From the NCBI RefSeq assembly GCF_002742385.2, contig NZ_MJBI02000010.1, positions 1 to 55,078 of the forward strand: a DNA stretch of 55,078 nt, written 5' to 3'. The position numbers and the translations under genes were made by a program. The notes below the pieces were generated by a model. That model ran no database searches, was not told the DNA's origin, and worked only from the letters and a program-made list of their open reading frames with translations. This document shows positions 43,817-51,934 of the stretch, piece by piece (the first letter of the stretch is position 1; each line of letters starts with the position of its first letter). Origin of the DNA: Macrococcoides goetzii. GTDB lineage: Bacteria > Bacillota > Bacilli > Staphylococcales > Staphylococcaceae.

Positions 43817-44798
43817 ACAATTCGGCTTACTCATTGTAATCACTATTTTAGTCATACTATTTAGTTTGACCGCACCAAACTTTCTATCTACTGATAATTT
43901 ACTTTCAGTCATTAGTGGCATGGTGATTGTCACTATCGTAGCCATCGGTATTACATTTAGTTTGAGTGTCGACGGATTCGACTTATCTGTCGGCTCTACG
44001 GTTACGCTAAGTAATGCTGTTATCATTTCATTATTTGTATGGCATGGGATGAATTTTGGGTTATCCATCATGCTCACATTAACAGTTGCACTTGTTGTCG
44101 CACTCATCAACTTAATTTTAATCATCAAGTTTAAAATCCCTGACCTTTACGCTACACTTGCGACAATGTTTATCGTTGAAGGTATCGCACTGACGTATGC
44201 TGAAGGGGGTTCAATCAGTCAAGGCATGACAAGACAAAACGGAGCTGCTACAACTGGCAAGATTCCTGATGCATTCAAAGTTTTGTCAGAACCTATGCCT
44301 TTAATTATCATAATGCTCATTATTGTAGCCATTACATACGTTTTATTACATCGCACAAATCCCGGTCGCATCATGTATATGATTGGCGATAACAAACATG
44401 CTGTACAATTCGGTGGCATCAAGACAACAAAATATATCATTATCAGTTATTTGGCATCTGCATTCTTTGCTTGTATCGGTGGTATACTCCTTGCCAGTCA
44501 AGTATCATCAGCTCAAGTTAATTCAGGCTCAGGGTATTTAATGACCGCAGTTGCGGCTGCATTTATCGGTGCAACTGTTTCTAAATCAGGTAAGCCTAAT
44601 ATTATCGGTACATTTTTAGGGGCACTACTCATTGCAATACTGGAAAACGGTCTCGTCATGCTATCCATTCCATATTATGGCTTGAATATTATAAAAGGTC
44701 TTGTACTAGCAGGTGCATTAATTATTAACTATGCACCGTTTAAACAAAGGAGGTTAAAACGTGTCACATATCATAGCGAAGTACCAGCTACACAATAA
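43806..44798 (+). CDS. sugar-type ABC permease (RbsC class)
   Basis: The 330-residue protein has eight to ten membrane segments and RbsC-like marks: ITFSLSVDGFDLSVGSTVTL (about 55-74), the loop LHRTNPGRIMYMIGDNKHAVQFGGI (about 180-204) and GSGYLMTAVAAAFIGA (about 240). The start follows GGAGGAAT. With the lipoprotein and ATPase upstream it makes a complete importer. Its 3' end overlaps mtnW by 38 bp in a different frame, an unusually long overlap that ties transport to the enzymes. Confidence 0.9.
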   Translation: MQFKQFGLLIVITILVILFSLTAPNFLSTDNLLSVISGMVIVTIVAIGITFSLSVDGFDLSVGSTVTLSNAVIISLFVWHGMNFGLSIMLTLTVALVVALINLILIIKFKIPDLYATLATMFIVEGIALTYAEGGSISQGMTRQNGAATTGKIPDAFKVLSEPMPLIIIMLIIVAITYVLLHRTNPGRIMYMIGDNKHAVQFGGIKTTKYIIISYLASAFFACIGGILLASQVSSAQVNSGSGYLMTAVAAAFIGATVSKSGKPNIIGTFLGALLIAILENGLVMLSIPYYGLNIIKGLVLAGALIINYAPFKQRRLKRVTYHSEVPATQ

Positions 44799-45930
44799 TC
44801 CATCTAAAATTGATACTATCGCAGAAAAACTAGCAGTTGGTTTAACTGTCGGAAGCTGGACAGATTTAACGGCTGAAGATCAGGCACATTTAGAGAAATA
44901 TAAAGGCGAAGTTATTACCAAGGAAATAATCGATGCAGAAAAAGGGTTATTACATATTGCTATTGCATATCCGGAACATAATATCACGCCAGATTTTTCT
45001 TCAATATTAACGACTGTATTCGGCAAACTATCGTTAGACGGAAAAGTAAAGTTATTCGATATCGATTTTACGGATTACAGTAAACATTTTAAAGGTCCTG
45101 CGTTCGGTGTTGAAGGTGTGAGAGATTTACTAAATATTTATGATCGTCCGCTTGTAATGAGCATCTTTAAAGGCATTATCGGTAGAGATGCATCATTTTT
45201 CGAAGCACAACTGCGTGCACAGGCGTTAAGCGTCGATATTATTAAAGATGACGAAATATTATATGACGTACCTGAACTTCCTTTTGAAGAACGTATTACT
45301 ATCGGTAAACGCGTGTTAGATGAAATATTCGAAGCAACTGGTCGTCGCGTACTATATGCTGTGAACCTATCCGGTCCGGTGTTTGAATTACCTGACAAAG
45401 CACGTAAGGCAAAGCAACTCGGTGCGAATGCTTTATTATTCAACGTTCATACGTATGGACTTGACGCACTTAAAGGGTTACGCGATTTAGCATTGAATTT
45501 ACCAATTCTTGCTCACCCTGCATTAAGTGGTGCATTAGGCGGTAGTCCTGACTATGGTATTAGTTATCAATTGCTGCTATCTAAACTGACACGTCTTGCA
45601 GGCGCAGATCTTATTCTCTTCCCGGTGCCGTACGGGTCTATCGAACTTACTGAAGATGATGCTAAAAGTATTGTCGCTCATGCCTTAGAAGCGAGTACAA
45701 TTAAACAAGCATTTCCTGTCCCGTCAGCCGGCGTTCATCCAGGTTTGGTTAAACGTATTATCGATGACTTTGGTGAAGACATCGTCATTAATGCTGGTGG
45801 GGGCGTACATGGTCATCCAGATGGTGCAACTGCAGGCGGTGAAGCTTTCCATGAAGCCATTCGTCATTATAAGACAGGCGTAGGTGGTAAACATTATGAT
45901 AAGGCGGTGGCTTTATGGGGTACATCATAG
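44761..45930 (+). CDS. mtnW: 2,3-diketo-5-methylthiopentyl-1-phosphate enolase (RuBisCO-like)
   Basis: GTG 44761 follows a full AAAGGAGG and lies inside the permease 3' end. The 389-residue enzyme is a type-IV RuBisCO-like protein. It has the carbamylated-lysine and metal segment SVDIIKDDEILYD (about 158-170), the N-terminal FDIDFTDYSKHFKGPAFGV, and the phosphate-binding INAGGGVHGHPDGATAGG (about 344). It enolises the diketone made by MtnB. The next gene mtnX overlaps by 16 bp. Confidence 0.94.
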   Translation: MSHIIAKYQLHNNPSKIDTIAEKLAVGLTVGSWTDLTAEDQAHLEKYKGEVITKEIIDAEKGLLHIAIAYPEHNITPDFSSILTTVFGKLSLDGKVKLFDIDFTDYSKHFKGPAFGVEGVRDLLNIYDRPLVMSIFKGIIGRDASFFEAQLRAQALSVDIIKDDEILYDVPELPFEERITIGKRVLDEIFEATGRRVLYAVNLSGPVFELPDKARKAKQLGANALLFNVHTYGLDALKGLRDLALNLPILAHPALSGALGGSPDYGISYQLLLSKLTRLAGADLILFPVPYGSIELTEDDAKSIVAHALEASTIKQAFPVPSAGVHPGLVKRIIDDFGEDIVINAGGGVHGHPDGATAGGEAFHEAIRHYKTGVGGKHYDKAVALWGTS

Positions 45931-46556
45931 CCTGTGATTTCGATGGTACCGTAACAGCCACTGATACGATCGTAGCCATCATCAAGAAGTTTGCTCCTAT
46001 TGAAGGACGACCTATCACCGATCAAATACTACGTCAGGAAATCTCGATACAGCATGGCGTTACGGAACTCTTCAGATTATTACCGAGCGAAAAGAAAGAA
46101 GATATCATTCAATTCGCGTTGGAAGAAGTGAAACTCCGACCAGGATTTCAGAAGTTATTAGACGAAGCCCAAACACTAAATATTCCTTTCTATATTATTA
46201 GTGGCGGCATGCATTTCTTTATTGATCCAATACTAGAGAAATTTAATGGCATCAAACAAGTGTTTGCCAATACCGTAGATTTCTCCGGAGATTATATGGA
46301 AGTAATATGGAACCATCCGTGCGATAACTTATGTACTGGTGACTGTGGCACATGTAAGCCTTCTATCGTCAGACAATTAGTGGATGATAATAAAGTTATA
46401 TCAATCGGTGACAGCATTACAGATTTAAAGTTACTGGGTATTGCAGATATCGCATTTACAACTTCAAAGCTTACGCAATTTGCCCAGGAAAAAGGAATCG
46501 CGCATCATCATTTTGAAACATTTGATGATATTAAATTAAGCGAGGTGATCAAATGA
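45915..46556 (+). CDS. mtnX: 2-hydroxy-3-keto-5-methylthiopentenyl-1-phosphate phosphatase
   Basis: The 213-residue HAD-family phosphatase has the motif I CDFDGTVTATD (about 7-17), motif II IPFYIISGGMHFFIDP and motif IV ISIGDSITDLKLLG. It also carries a Cys-rich segment NLCTGDCGTCKPSI (about 132-146) typical of MtnX. It removes phosphate from the product of MtnW, giving the acireductone used by MtnD. The ATG lies within the mtnW end with GGCGGTGG before it; the stop overlaps mtnB by 4 bp. Confidence 0.93.
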   Translation: MGYIIACDFDGTVTATDTIVAIIKKFAPIEGRPITDQILRQEISIQHGVTELFRLLPSEKKEDIIQFALEEVKLRPGFQKLLDEAQTLNIPFYIISGGMHFFIDPILEKFNGIKQVFANTVDFSGDYMEVIWNHPCDNLCTGDCGTCKPSIVRQLVDDNKVISIGDSITDLKLLGIADIAFTTSKLTQFAQEKGIAHHHFETFDDIKLSEVIK

Positions 46557-47155
46557 GTGCATTAGAAGCAATTACACATATCAAAGAACGGCTCGCACGC
46601 AATAACTACTTCCCGGGGACAAGCGGTAATCTAGGTATAAGAATAGATGACCAGCATCTTTATGTAACTACAAGCGGTGTCGATAAATACGAAACAACTG
46701 ATACAAGTTTTGTCAAAGTAGATATGAAAGGTAAGGCTGTTGATACAGATCTTACGCCATCTCTCGAAACCGTTCTACACTTAGAAATATTTAAACGCAG
46801 TAACGCAAACGCATCAATTCATATCCATACCGTTAGTAATAATGTGATTTCAGAGCTATATCATTCTACAGGTGCAGTTGAATTTAGCAATCAGGAATTA
46901 ATTAAAGCATTCGGTTTATGGCAGGAAAGTGATATATTGCGCATCCCTATTATCGAAAATCCAGCAGACGTTAAAAAACTCGCTGAACGATTTGGAGAAC
47001 ACGTTACTGCTGATAGTGGTGTTGTACTCATTCGCAATCATGGGATCAATACCTGGGGAAAATCTACTCAGGAAGCATATAAATTATTTGAAGCAGCAGA
47101 ATTTTTATTTCAATATCATTTACAACTTGCATCTGCAAGACAATATATCAAATAA
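46553..47155 (+). CDS. mtnB: methylthioribulose-1-phosphate dehydratase
   Basis: The 200-residue protein belongs to the class II aldolase/dehydratase family. It has the start TSGNLGIRI, the TPSLETVLHLEIF segment, the zinc ligands IHIHTVSNN (about 82-90) and a third His in VVLIRNHGINTWG (about 160-172). It dehydrates MTRu-1-P to the diketone used by MtnW. It has an AGGTGATC ribosome site and starts within the mtnX stop (ATGA). Confidence 0.94.
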   Translation: MSALEAITHIKERLARNNYFPGTSGNLGIRIDDQHLYVTTSGVDKYETTDTSFVKVDMKGKAVDTDLTPSLETVLHLEIFKRSNANASIHIHTVSNNVISELYHSTGAVEFSNQELIKAFGLWQESDILRIPIIENPADVKKLAERFGEHVTADSGVVLIRNHGINTWGKSTQEAYKLFEAAEFLFQYHLQLASARQYIK

Positions 47156-47169
47156 GAGGAGCGATAATT

Positions 47170-47688
47170 ATGGCATATTTAATTTTTCAGGAAACAGGTA
47201 AACGATTAGACAATCAAGAGGAAATTCATGCATTTTTAGAAAGTAATGAAGTCATTTATGAACAGTGGGATACGTCAAAATTACCAGATACATTAAAAGA
47301 AAATTATAACTTAACAGATGAAGATAAATCAGAAATCTTAAACACATTTAAAGAAGAAATTGATGCAATCAGTGCCCGTCGTGGTTACAAAGCAAGTGAC
47401 GTAATCAGTTTATCAGACACAACACCTAACTTAGATGAGCTACTGACTAACTTCCAGCGTGAACATCATCATACGGATGACGAAGTACGATTCATTGTAA
47501 GTGGAAATGGTGTATTTGTTATTCAAGGGAAAGATGACCAGTTCTTTGAAGTACATTTAGATCCAGGCGACTTAATTTCCGTACCACCTAACGTAAGACA
47601 TTACTTCACTTTATCAGACAATCGTAAAGTTGTTGCTGTAAGAATCTTCGTTGATGAAGCAGGATGGGTGCCAGTATATGAAAAATAA
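47170..47688 (+). CDS. mtnD: acireductone dioxygenase
   Basis: The 172-residue cupin protein has the family metal site REHHHTDDEVRFIVSG (about 96-111, His-x-His and Glu) and the last His in PPNVRHYFTL (about 140). With Fe2+ it cleaves acireductone to formate and 4-methylthio-2-oxobutyrate; with Ni2+ other products form. The ribosome site is AAGAGGAGCG, 14 bp after mtnB. This is the final gene of the operon before a terminator; the transaminase that restores methionine (mtnE) is not here. Confidence 0.94.
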   Translation: MAYLIFQETGKRLDNQEEIHAFLESNEVIYEQWDTSKLPDTLKENYNLTDEDKSEILNTFKEEIDAISARRGYKASDVISLSDTTPNLDELLTNFQREHHHTDDEVRFIVSGNGVFVIQGKDDQFFEVHLDPGDLISVPPNVRHYFTLSDNRKVVAVRIFVDEAGWVPVYEK

Positions 47689-47697
47689 ATATAGATT

Positions 47698-47733
47698 AAA
47701 GGCCGATACTCTATGACAAGTACCGGCCTTTTA
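47698..47733 (+). terminator. terminator of the mtn operon
   Basis: AAAGGCCGATACT (47698-47710) pairs with AGTACCGGCCTTT (47719-47731) with one mismatch and T residues follow. It lies between mtnD and the convergent hicB. Confidence 0.8.
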
Positions 47734-47741
47734 TTAATTGT

Positions 47742-48137
47742 CTAGTTATGCAACAATTCCTTTTCTAATGCTTCTCTTAACACTTTAGAAACTTCGATAT
47801 TCCTTTCTTTTGCTAGTTTATTTAAATAATGAGGAATAGTAACGTTTCTTCTGTCATACTTAGGAGATTTACTATGAATAATTCTGTCTAGACTCATAGG
47901 TATGGTCATATAGAAGTCACCTTTCACTTCATCTTCAGCATTATTCAGAGGTTTAGGATAATCTTCACCTAAATCTATCAAGGATAAAATATGAACATCT
48001 AAAGCTTCTATTAAGTTTTCATAGAGTGCTTCTTTAGTATCTGCTTCTGAAAAAGCTTCAGGAATTTCTACAAAATTTGCCCAGTATCGTCCATTTTCTT
48101 TGTGAACGTCTGCAGTATAGAGTATGTTAGTATGCAA
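47742..48137 (-). CDS. hicB: HicB-type antitoxin
   Basis: TTG 48137 after AGGTGG is chosen; GTG 48146 is an in-frame alternative in that site. The 131-residue product has a HicB fold at the N-terminus (NILYTADVHKENGRYWANF, then VEIPEAFSEADTKEALYENL, a partly degraded RNase-H-like fold) and a ribbon-helix-helix-like or short helical C-terminus (DRRNVTIPHYLNKLAKERN, then IEVSKVLREALEKEL), which would bind DNA. It follows hicA by 18 bp and is co-transcribed. It would neutralise HicA and repress the operon. Confidence 0.88.
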   Translation of the reverse strand: MHTNILYTADVHKENGRYWANFVEIPEAFSEADTKEALYENLIEALDVHILSLIDLGEDYPKPLNNAEDEVKGDFYMTIPMSLDRIIHSKSPKYDRRNVTIPHYLNKLAKERNIEVSKVLREALEKELLHN

Positions 48138-48155
48138 TCTCTCCACCTACTTTTA

Positions 48156-48362
48156 TTATAAATTTTGATCATCTAATCCAGCTTGTTTCCATATTTCTTT
48201 TTCCAGACCGACTCCTACATCTTTCGAATGACTAGGAAGTGTCAGCTTTCGCTTAGTAACTGGGTTAAAAAACATAATATGTCCCCCTTTACCTCGTTTA
48301 GGCATTTCAATAAATCCATTCTTAAGGAGTATTCTTCGTATCTGTCGGAAATTCTTACGCAT
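48156..48362 (-). CDS. hicA: HicA-type mRNA interferase toxin
   Basis: The 68-residue protein has the double-stranded-RNA-binding-like HicA fold: ILLKNGFIEMPKRGKGGHIM with the catalytic His at about 27, then RKLTLPSHSKDVGVGLEKEI and a final helix. HicA cleaves mRNA when HicB is depleted. The usual GSHH is GGHI here, keeping one His. The start follows CCGGAGGAAG. The two-gene operon is isolated from neighbours by strand or gap. Confidence 0.88.
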   Translation of the reverse strand: MRKNFRQIRRILLKNGFIEMPKRGKGGHIMFFNPVTKRKLTLPSHSKDVGVGLEKEIWKQAGLDDQNL

Positions 48363-48404
48363 TTACCGCTTCCTCCGGTAATTATAGAATTAGCTTACAA
48401 ATTT

Positions 48405-48433
48405 ATAATACCACACAAATTATACACACTCAA
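48405..48433 (-). promoter_or_regulatory. promoter of hicAB
   Basis: On the minus strand TTGAGT (48433-48428), 17 bp, TATTAT (48410-48405). The spacing is ideal and both hexamers are close to consensus. The upstream GTGTGTATTGAGTGTGTATA is a short direct repeat of GTGTGTAT and could be a HicB operator. Confidence 0.65.
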
Positions 48434-48470
48434 TACACACTAAATATATCTTGTTTGAATGTTTGCTGAA

Positions 48471-48944
48471 TTATATCGCCTTCTTCAACAATCCTTTTGT
48501 TACTGTTTCACCAAATAATTCTTCATTATATTCTCTTACAAGTTCAAATCCGGTCTTTTTGTAGAATCCACGTGCTTGTTCATTGTTACTTGCTACTTCT
48601 ACAAACAGTTCTTTATAGTCATCAAAGTGATTCAGTCCTGCTTCCAGTAGTTCTGCACCCACATTGTGTCTTTGGAATGCTGGATTAACATAGATTGCTG
48701 ATAAGAATAATTCTGTACCATTGATAAAATTAGCAAAACCAATCACTTCGTCGTCTTTTTCAGCGACTAAAAATAATGAATCCCCTATGCGTCGTTCTAG
48801 ACGCTCATCATTATATGCCGCTTCTAAAAACTTAGCAACCGTACTTGCTTCCATAATTTTTGCATACGTATCATACCACGCCATAGAAGCGATTTTTTTA
48901 ATATTTGGTACATCTGCATTTGTTGCTTTTCTAATCTTAACCAT
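48471..48944 (-). CDS. GNAT acetyltransferase
   Basis: The 157-residue GNAT protein has a typical ladder: IRKATNADVPNIKKIA at the start, EVIGFANFIN, FLSAIYVNPAFQRHNVGAELL (acetyl-CoA loop, about 83-103) and the C-terminal NNEQARGFYKKTGFELV. The P-loop region RHNVGAEL fits the Q/RxxGxG/A signature with an altered spacing. It would acetylate a small amine; substrate unknown. The ribosome site is AGGAGGAAG. Its start is 12 bp past the stop of the gene at 48956, so they are probably one operon. Confidence 0.85.
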   Translation of the reverse strand: MVKIRKATNADVPNIKKIASMAWYDTYAKIMEASTVAKFLEAAYNDERLERRIGDSLFLVAEKDDEVIGFANFINGTELFLSAIYVNPAFQRHNVGAELLEAGLNHFDDYKELFVEVASNNEQARGFYKKTGFELVREYNEELFGETVTKGLLKKAI

Positions 48945-48955
48945 ACGACTTCCTC

Positions 48956-49447
48956 CTAAATTTTACAGCCTAATATTGTGAGTGAGTAATGATTCCCATC
49001 CATTATCGCAACATCAGGCAATTCCCCGTATTTAATAAATCCGTGTTTCATAAATAATTTCAATGCACGTGTATTATGTGAAAAAGTAAATGCCAGAAGC
49101 GTCTCTATATCGAGCGTTTGTGCAATTCGCTTCATTTCAGTCACTGCATACTCCCCTAAACCTATACCACGATAATCAGAATCTAAATATAAACTGATTT
49201 CTACAGTCTTACCGTAAGCAGGTCTACCATAAAATGTTTCAAAACTCAACCAGCCTGCTATTTCATTATTTTTGAGAAATAAAAAAATCGGACGCTTTTC
49301 CGAATGGTTCAAAAACCATTCTGTCCGACTTTCTACGGTTACAGGCTCAGTGTCTGCAGTCACTAATCTACTTTCAATTGTGGAATTGTAAATTTCAACA
49401 ATACGCGGCAAATCTTCTAATGTTGCATGTCTCATCTCTATCGACAT
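48956..49447 (-). CDS. GNAT acetyltransferase, phosphinothricin-acetyltransferase-like
   Basis: The start is ATG 49447, eight bases after AGGCGG. The 163-residue protein opens MRHATLEDLPRIVEIYNSTI with the long active-site loop ESRLVTADTEPVTVESRTEWF characteristic of the phosphinothricin/methionine-sulfoximine type. It has the acetyl-CoA motif YRGIGLGEYAVTEM (about 94-107) and the final NTRALKLFMKHGFIKYGEL. Members acetylate amino-acid analogues; natural substrates are often unknown. It is 11 bp upstream of the next GNAT gene. Confidence 0.87.
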   Translation of the reverse strand: MSIEMRHATLEDLPRIVEIYNSTIESRLVTADTEPVTVESRTEWFLNHSEKRPIFLFLKNNEIAGWLSFETFYGRPAYGKTVEISLYLDSDYRGIGLGEYAVTEMKRIAQTLDIETLLAFTFSHNTRALKLFMKHGFIKYGELPDVAIMDGNHYSLTILGCKI

Positions 49448-49525
49448 GTGCATCACCGCCTAAAAATATGATAAACATATTATATCACTATTAATGTCAG
49501 AATAATAAATATATTTATTAAATCT

Positions 49526-50641
49526 TTACTTAAACTGCAGCTTTTCTAATAAAAATTTACCTAAAGGTGTCGCAACTTTTGTAAACAATGCGTAGCTTAA
49601 AAATGGTATGAGCTTTAAATGTTTGTAATAAACATAATGATATTCTAAATACGGTCTACTACCGCGTGCTAATTTATAATCTTTCGCACCAGCGCTATTG
49701 TTAATTTTATAACCATGTTCTTTTGCAAAGTGGTATAACAATCCACTTGTCATAAAATACAACCCTTTAACAGACTGATCCATACCAAAATACGCCGGAA
49801 ATAATACATTCGCTGTCTGACTGACACCCATAAATGACACGATGCGTTCATTATCTTTAAGGATAAACCATGTAAGCTCCATCTCTTTATATAAGAATTT
49901 AAAAAACGCCTCTGTGTAATGCGGATTGAAGTCCGAATATTTATCTAAATATACTTGTTTGTAAAGCGGCATTAACTGGTGAAATTCATCATCACGTATT
50001 TCATTCGTAAATGTTAGTCCACTTTTTTCAAAGCGCTTCATGTCTTTCTTTAAGTCTTTTCGTTCGTTCTTTGTATGTTTATCATCTGGATCGAATATAT
50101 ATATCGCGCGAGATATCATCGCTTCATAGCCGACATCATCTAACTGTTTCATTTTATACTGATGAAATTTATCATTTAATGTGCGGTAAATGATTGCATG
50201 TTTTGGAAATCTTGCAACGAGAATTCTCGTAATTTCCTGAAGCTGATCAAACTGAAAGTCTTCATACATCGTTGTCGACATAAAAGATGGAAATACTGTC
50301 ACAGTCTTCTCACCAGTAAGTCCGAGTACCGTTCTGCCCACGTTCAATAACTGATGTGCAAGACTGCGTACTATGTTCGGCATCTCCATACGATTTACTT
50401 CTGAAATCATTTCATCAATGTATTGCCCTGTAAATGAATGAATCCAGGATGCATTTTTGCCTCCATCTTTCACACTATAAGGAATGAGCTGCCCATTTAA
50501 CAATATCACTTCTACGCGTGCATTTACATTCTCGATGCCATGATGAATGCCTCTCATCATATACTGAATATATGCCTTATTAAAAGGAGAGATATCCACT
50601 TCGTTAAAAGGGATATCTGCGTATTTCGTATAAATCGTCAT
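49526..50641 (-). CDS. GNAT/Fem-like acyltransferase next to an ATP-grasp enzyme
   Basis: The 371-residue protein has an N-terminal part of unknown fold (about 1-190) and a GNAT-like domain in the second half: LMPLYKQVYLDKYSDFNP, LTWFILKDNERIVSFMGVSQ, GMDQSVKGLYFMTSGLLY and NNSAGAKDYKLARGS. This resembles Fem/peptidogalycan-type double-GNAT proteins that transfer acyl or aminoacyl groups. It starts 18 bp after the ATP-grasp stop, so the two are co-transcribed. A joint role in making an amide-linked metabolite is inference. The ribosome site is AAGAGGTTTT. Confidence 0.65.
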   Translation of the reverse strand: MTIYTKYADIPFNEVDISPFNKAYIQYMMRGIHHGIENVNARVEVILLNGQLIPYSVKDGGKNASWIHSFTGQYIDEMISEVNRMEMPNIVRSLAHQLLNVGRTVLGLTGEKTVTVFPSFMSTTMYEDFQFDQLQEITRILVARFPKHAIIYRTLNDKFHQYKMKQLDDVGYEAMISRAIYIFDPDDKHTKNERKDLKKDMKRFEKSGLTFTNEIRDDEFHQLMPLYKQVYLDKYSDFNPHYTEAFFKFLYKEMELTWFILKDNERIVSFMGVSQTANVLFPAYFGMDQSVKGLYFMTSGLLYHFAKEHGYKINNSAGAKDYKLARGSRPYLEYHYVYYKHLKLIPFLSYALFTKVATPLGKFLLEKLQFK

Positions 50642-50658
50642 TCGTAAAACCTCTTTAT

Positions 50659-51771
50659 CTATAGATTTACAATGTCTTCATTCCATTCGATATCATACGT
50701 TGTAATCGTGTTGACTGTTGTCTTTTGAGATTTCGCTTCAAACCACCACTGAGCACCACTTATAATTTGTTCAAAGAAGATGGACTTTTCACTTGGATGC
50801 CAGAAAATATCTTTCCCGTACTTTAATCGCTCTAAATTATGTTTCTTCGGACGCATAATAAAGTTATATAACGATACGAAGATGAGTTGACGCGCTTCAT
50901 ATTTCGGTTCACATTGCTTTAATTCCCAAACATCCGGCTGCATAAATAGCGCACCATTTGTCGCACGTGGATTACATTCAATAAAGTAATAGTCACCTGT
51001 CGTATCACATTTAATCACATCAAAGGCAATTTGATACGACCAGTTTAAGTTCTTAATTACAGCTTCAATAATAGACTGAAGTTCTTCATTCTTCTCTGAA
51101 GTGAAGTGTGTAGAACAGTTATAACTATCATGTGTGTTCGATAAATATAATGAAGTAGATAATGTTTTCCCGTCTTTTGCAAAGCTGTATGAACACCATT
51201 CTGTTCCTTTAATTAAAGTTTGAATCATAAAAGGGAATTCAATCATATTGTCATTTTCTAATGACATACGTGTTAATTTACGCACAGATTGACCGAAACG
51301 ACCGTACGGTTGTTTAACGATATATTCATCTCCCGGAAAGCTGTTCATAAATGTTGTTAAGTCATCGTGATTCATGACATATTTCGTATCAGGCACTTTA
51401 AAGCTCATCGCATCAATTAACTTTGTAAAGTTATATTTGTTGTGCACTGACAGCATCTTAGAAATATCTTCAACCCATACAGGTGCGATTATTTTATCTT
51501 TCATATAAGAAAGATAGAAAGATTCTTCATTTAAAGGAATAATCAGATCAATATGATATTGCGCTACAATATCGTTTATATCGTTAATATATTCTTCAGT
51601 AGAAAAACGTGGTGACGTTGTTAAAATAAATTCTTCGATAAACTTAGAGTTTTTAATGCTGACCTTTTTGGTAGAATCCGTCAAGAAAACTGTTCTGCCT
51701 AATGCGACCTGCTGCTGCACAACTTCATAAGAAATTGGCGCACGCGCACCAGTAATTAATATACGTTGCAC
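50659..51771 (-). CDS. ATP-grasp ligase-like protein
   Basis: GTG 51771 is chosen, eight bases after AAGGGTGG; GTG 51783 is in frame within that site. The 370-residue protein starts with a Rossmann-like pre-ATP-grasp domain (RILITGARAPISYEVVQQ) and continues with ATP-grasp segments: DEYIVKQPYGRFGQSVRKL (about 150), FMIQTLIKGTEWCSYSFA, QIAFDVIKCDTTGDYYFIE and the metal motif ECNPRATNGALF. It would join a carboxylate to an amine or thiol with ATP. Substrate unknown. The GNAT-like gene follows directly, which suggests a two-enzyme pathway. Confidence 0.8.
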   Translation of the reverse strand: MQRILITGARAPISYEVVQQQVALGRTVFLTDSTKKVSIKNSKFIEEFILTTSPRFSTEEYINDINDIVAQYHIDLIIPLNEESFYLSYMKDKIIAPVWVEDISKMLSVHNKYNFTKLIDAMSFKVPDTKYVMNHDDLTTFMNSFPGDEYIVKQPYGRFGQSVRKLTRMSLENDNMIEFPFMIQTLIKGTEWCSYSFAKDGKTLSTSLYLSNTHDSYNCSTHFTSEKNEELQSIIEAVIKNLNWSYQIAFDVIKCDTTGDYYFIECNPRATNGALFMQPDVWELKQCEPKYEARQLIFVSLYNFIMRPKKHNLERLKYGKDIFWHPSEKSIFFEQIISGAQWWFEAKSQKTTVNTITTYDIEWNEDIVNL

Positions 51772-51900
51772 GAATCGTTCCACCCTTCTATTGATTCATT
51801 CATATAGTTATACAAACTAAGCATAGCAAAGGGATGTTAAACTCATGTAAATTTACATTAAAGAAGTATGTAGGATTGTAAAGAGGATTAATTTAAATTA

Positions 51901-51927
51901 AAAAGACTGGAACAAATTGTCCCAGCC
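51901..51927 (-). terminator. terminator of the pta-lipL-DUF1450 operon
   Basis: On the minus strand GGCTGGGACAA pairs with TTGTTCCAGTC (G-U pairs included) and TTTTT follows. It lies 8 bp past the stop at 51935. Confidence 0.8.
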
Positions 51928-51934
51928 TCTACAT

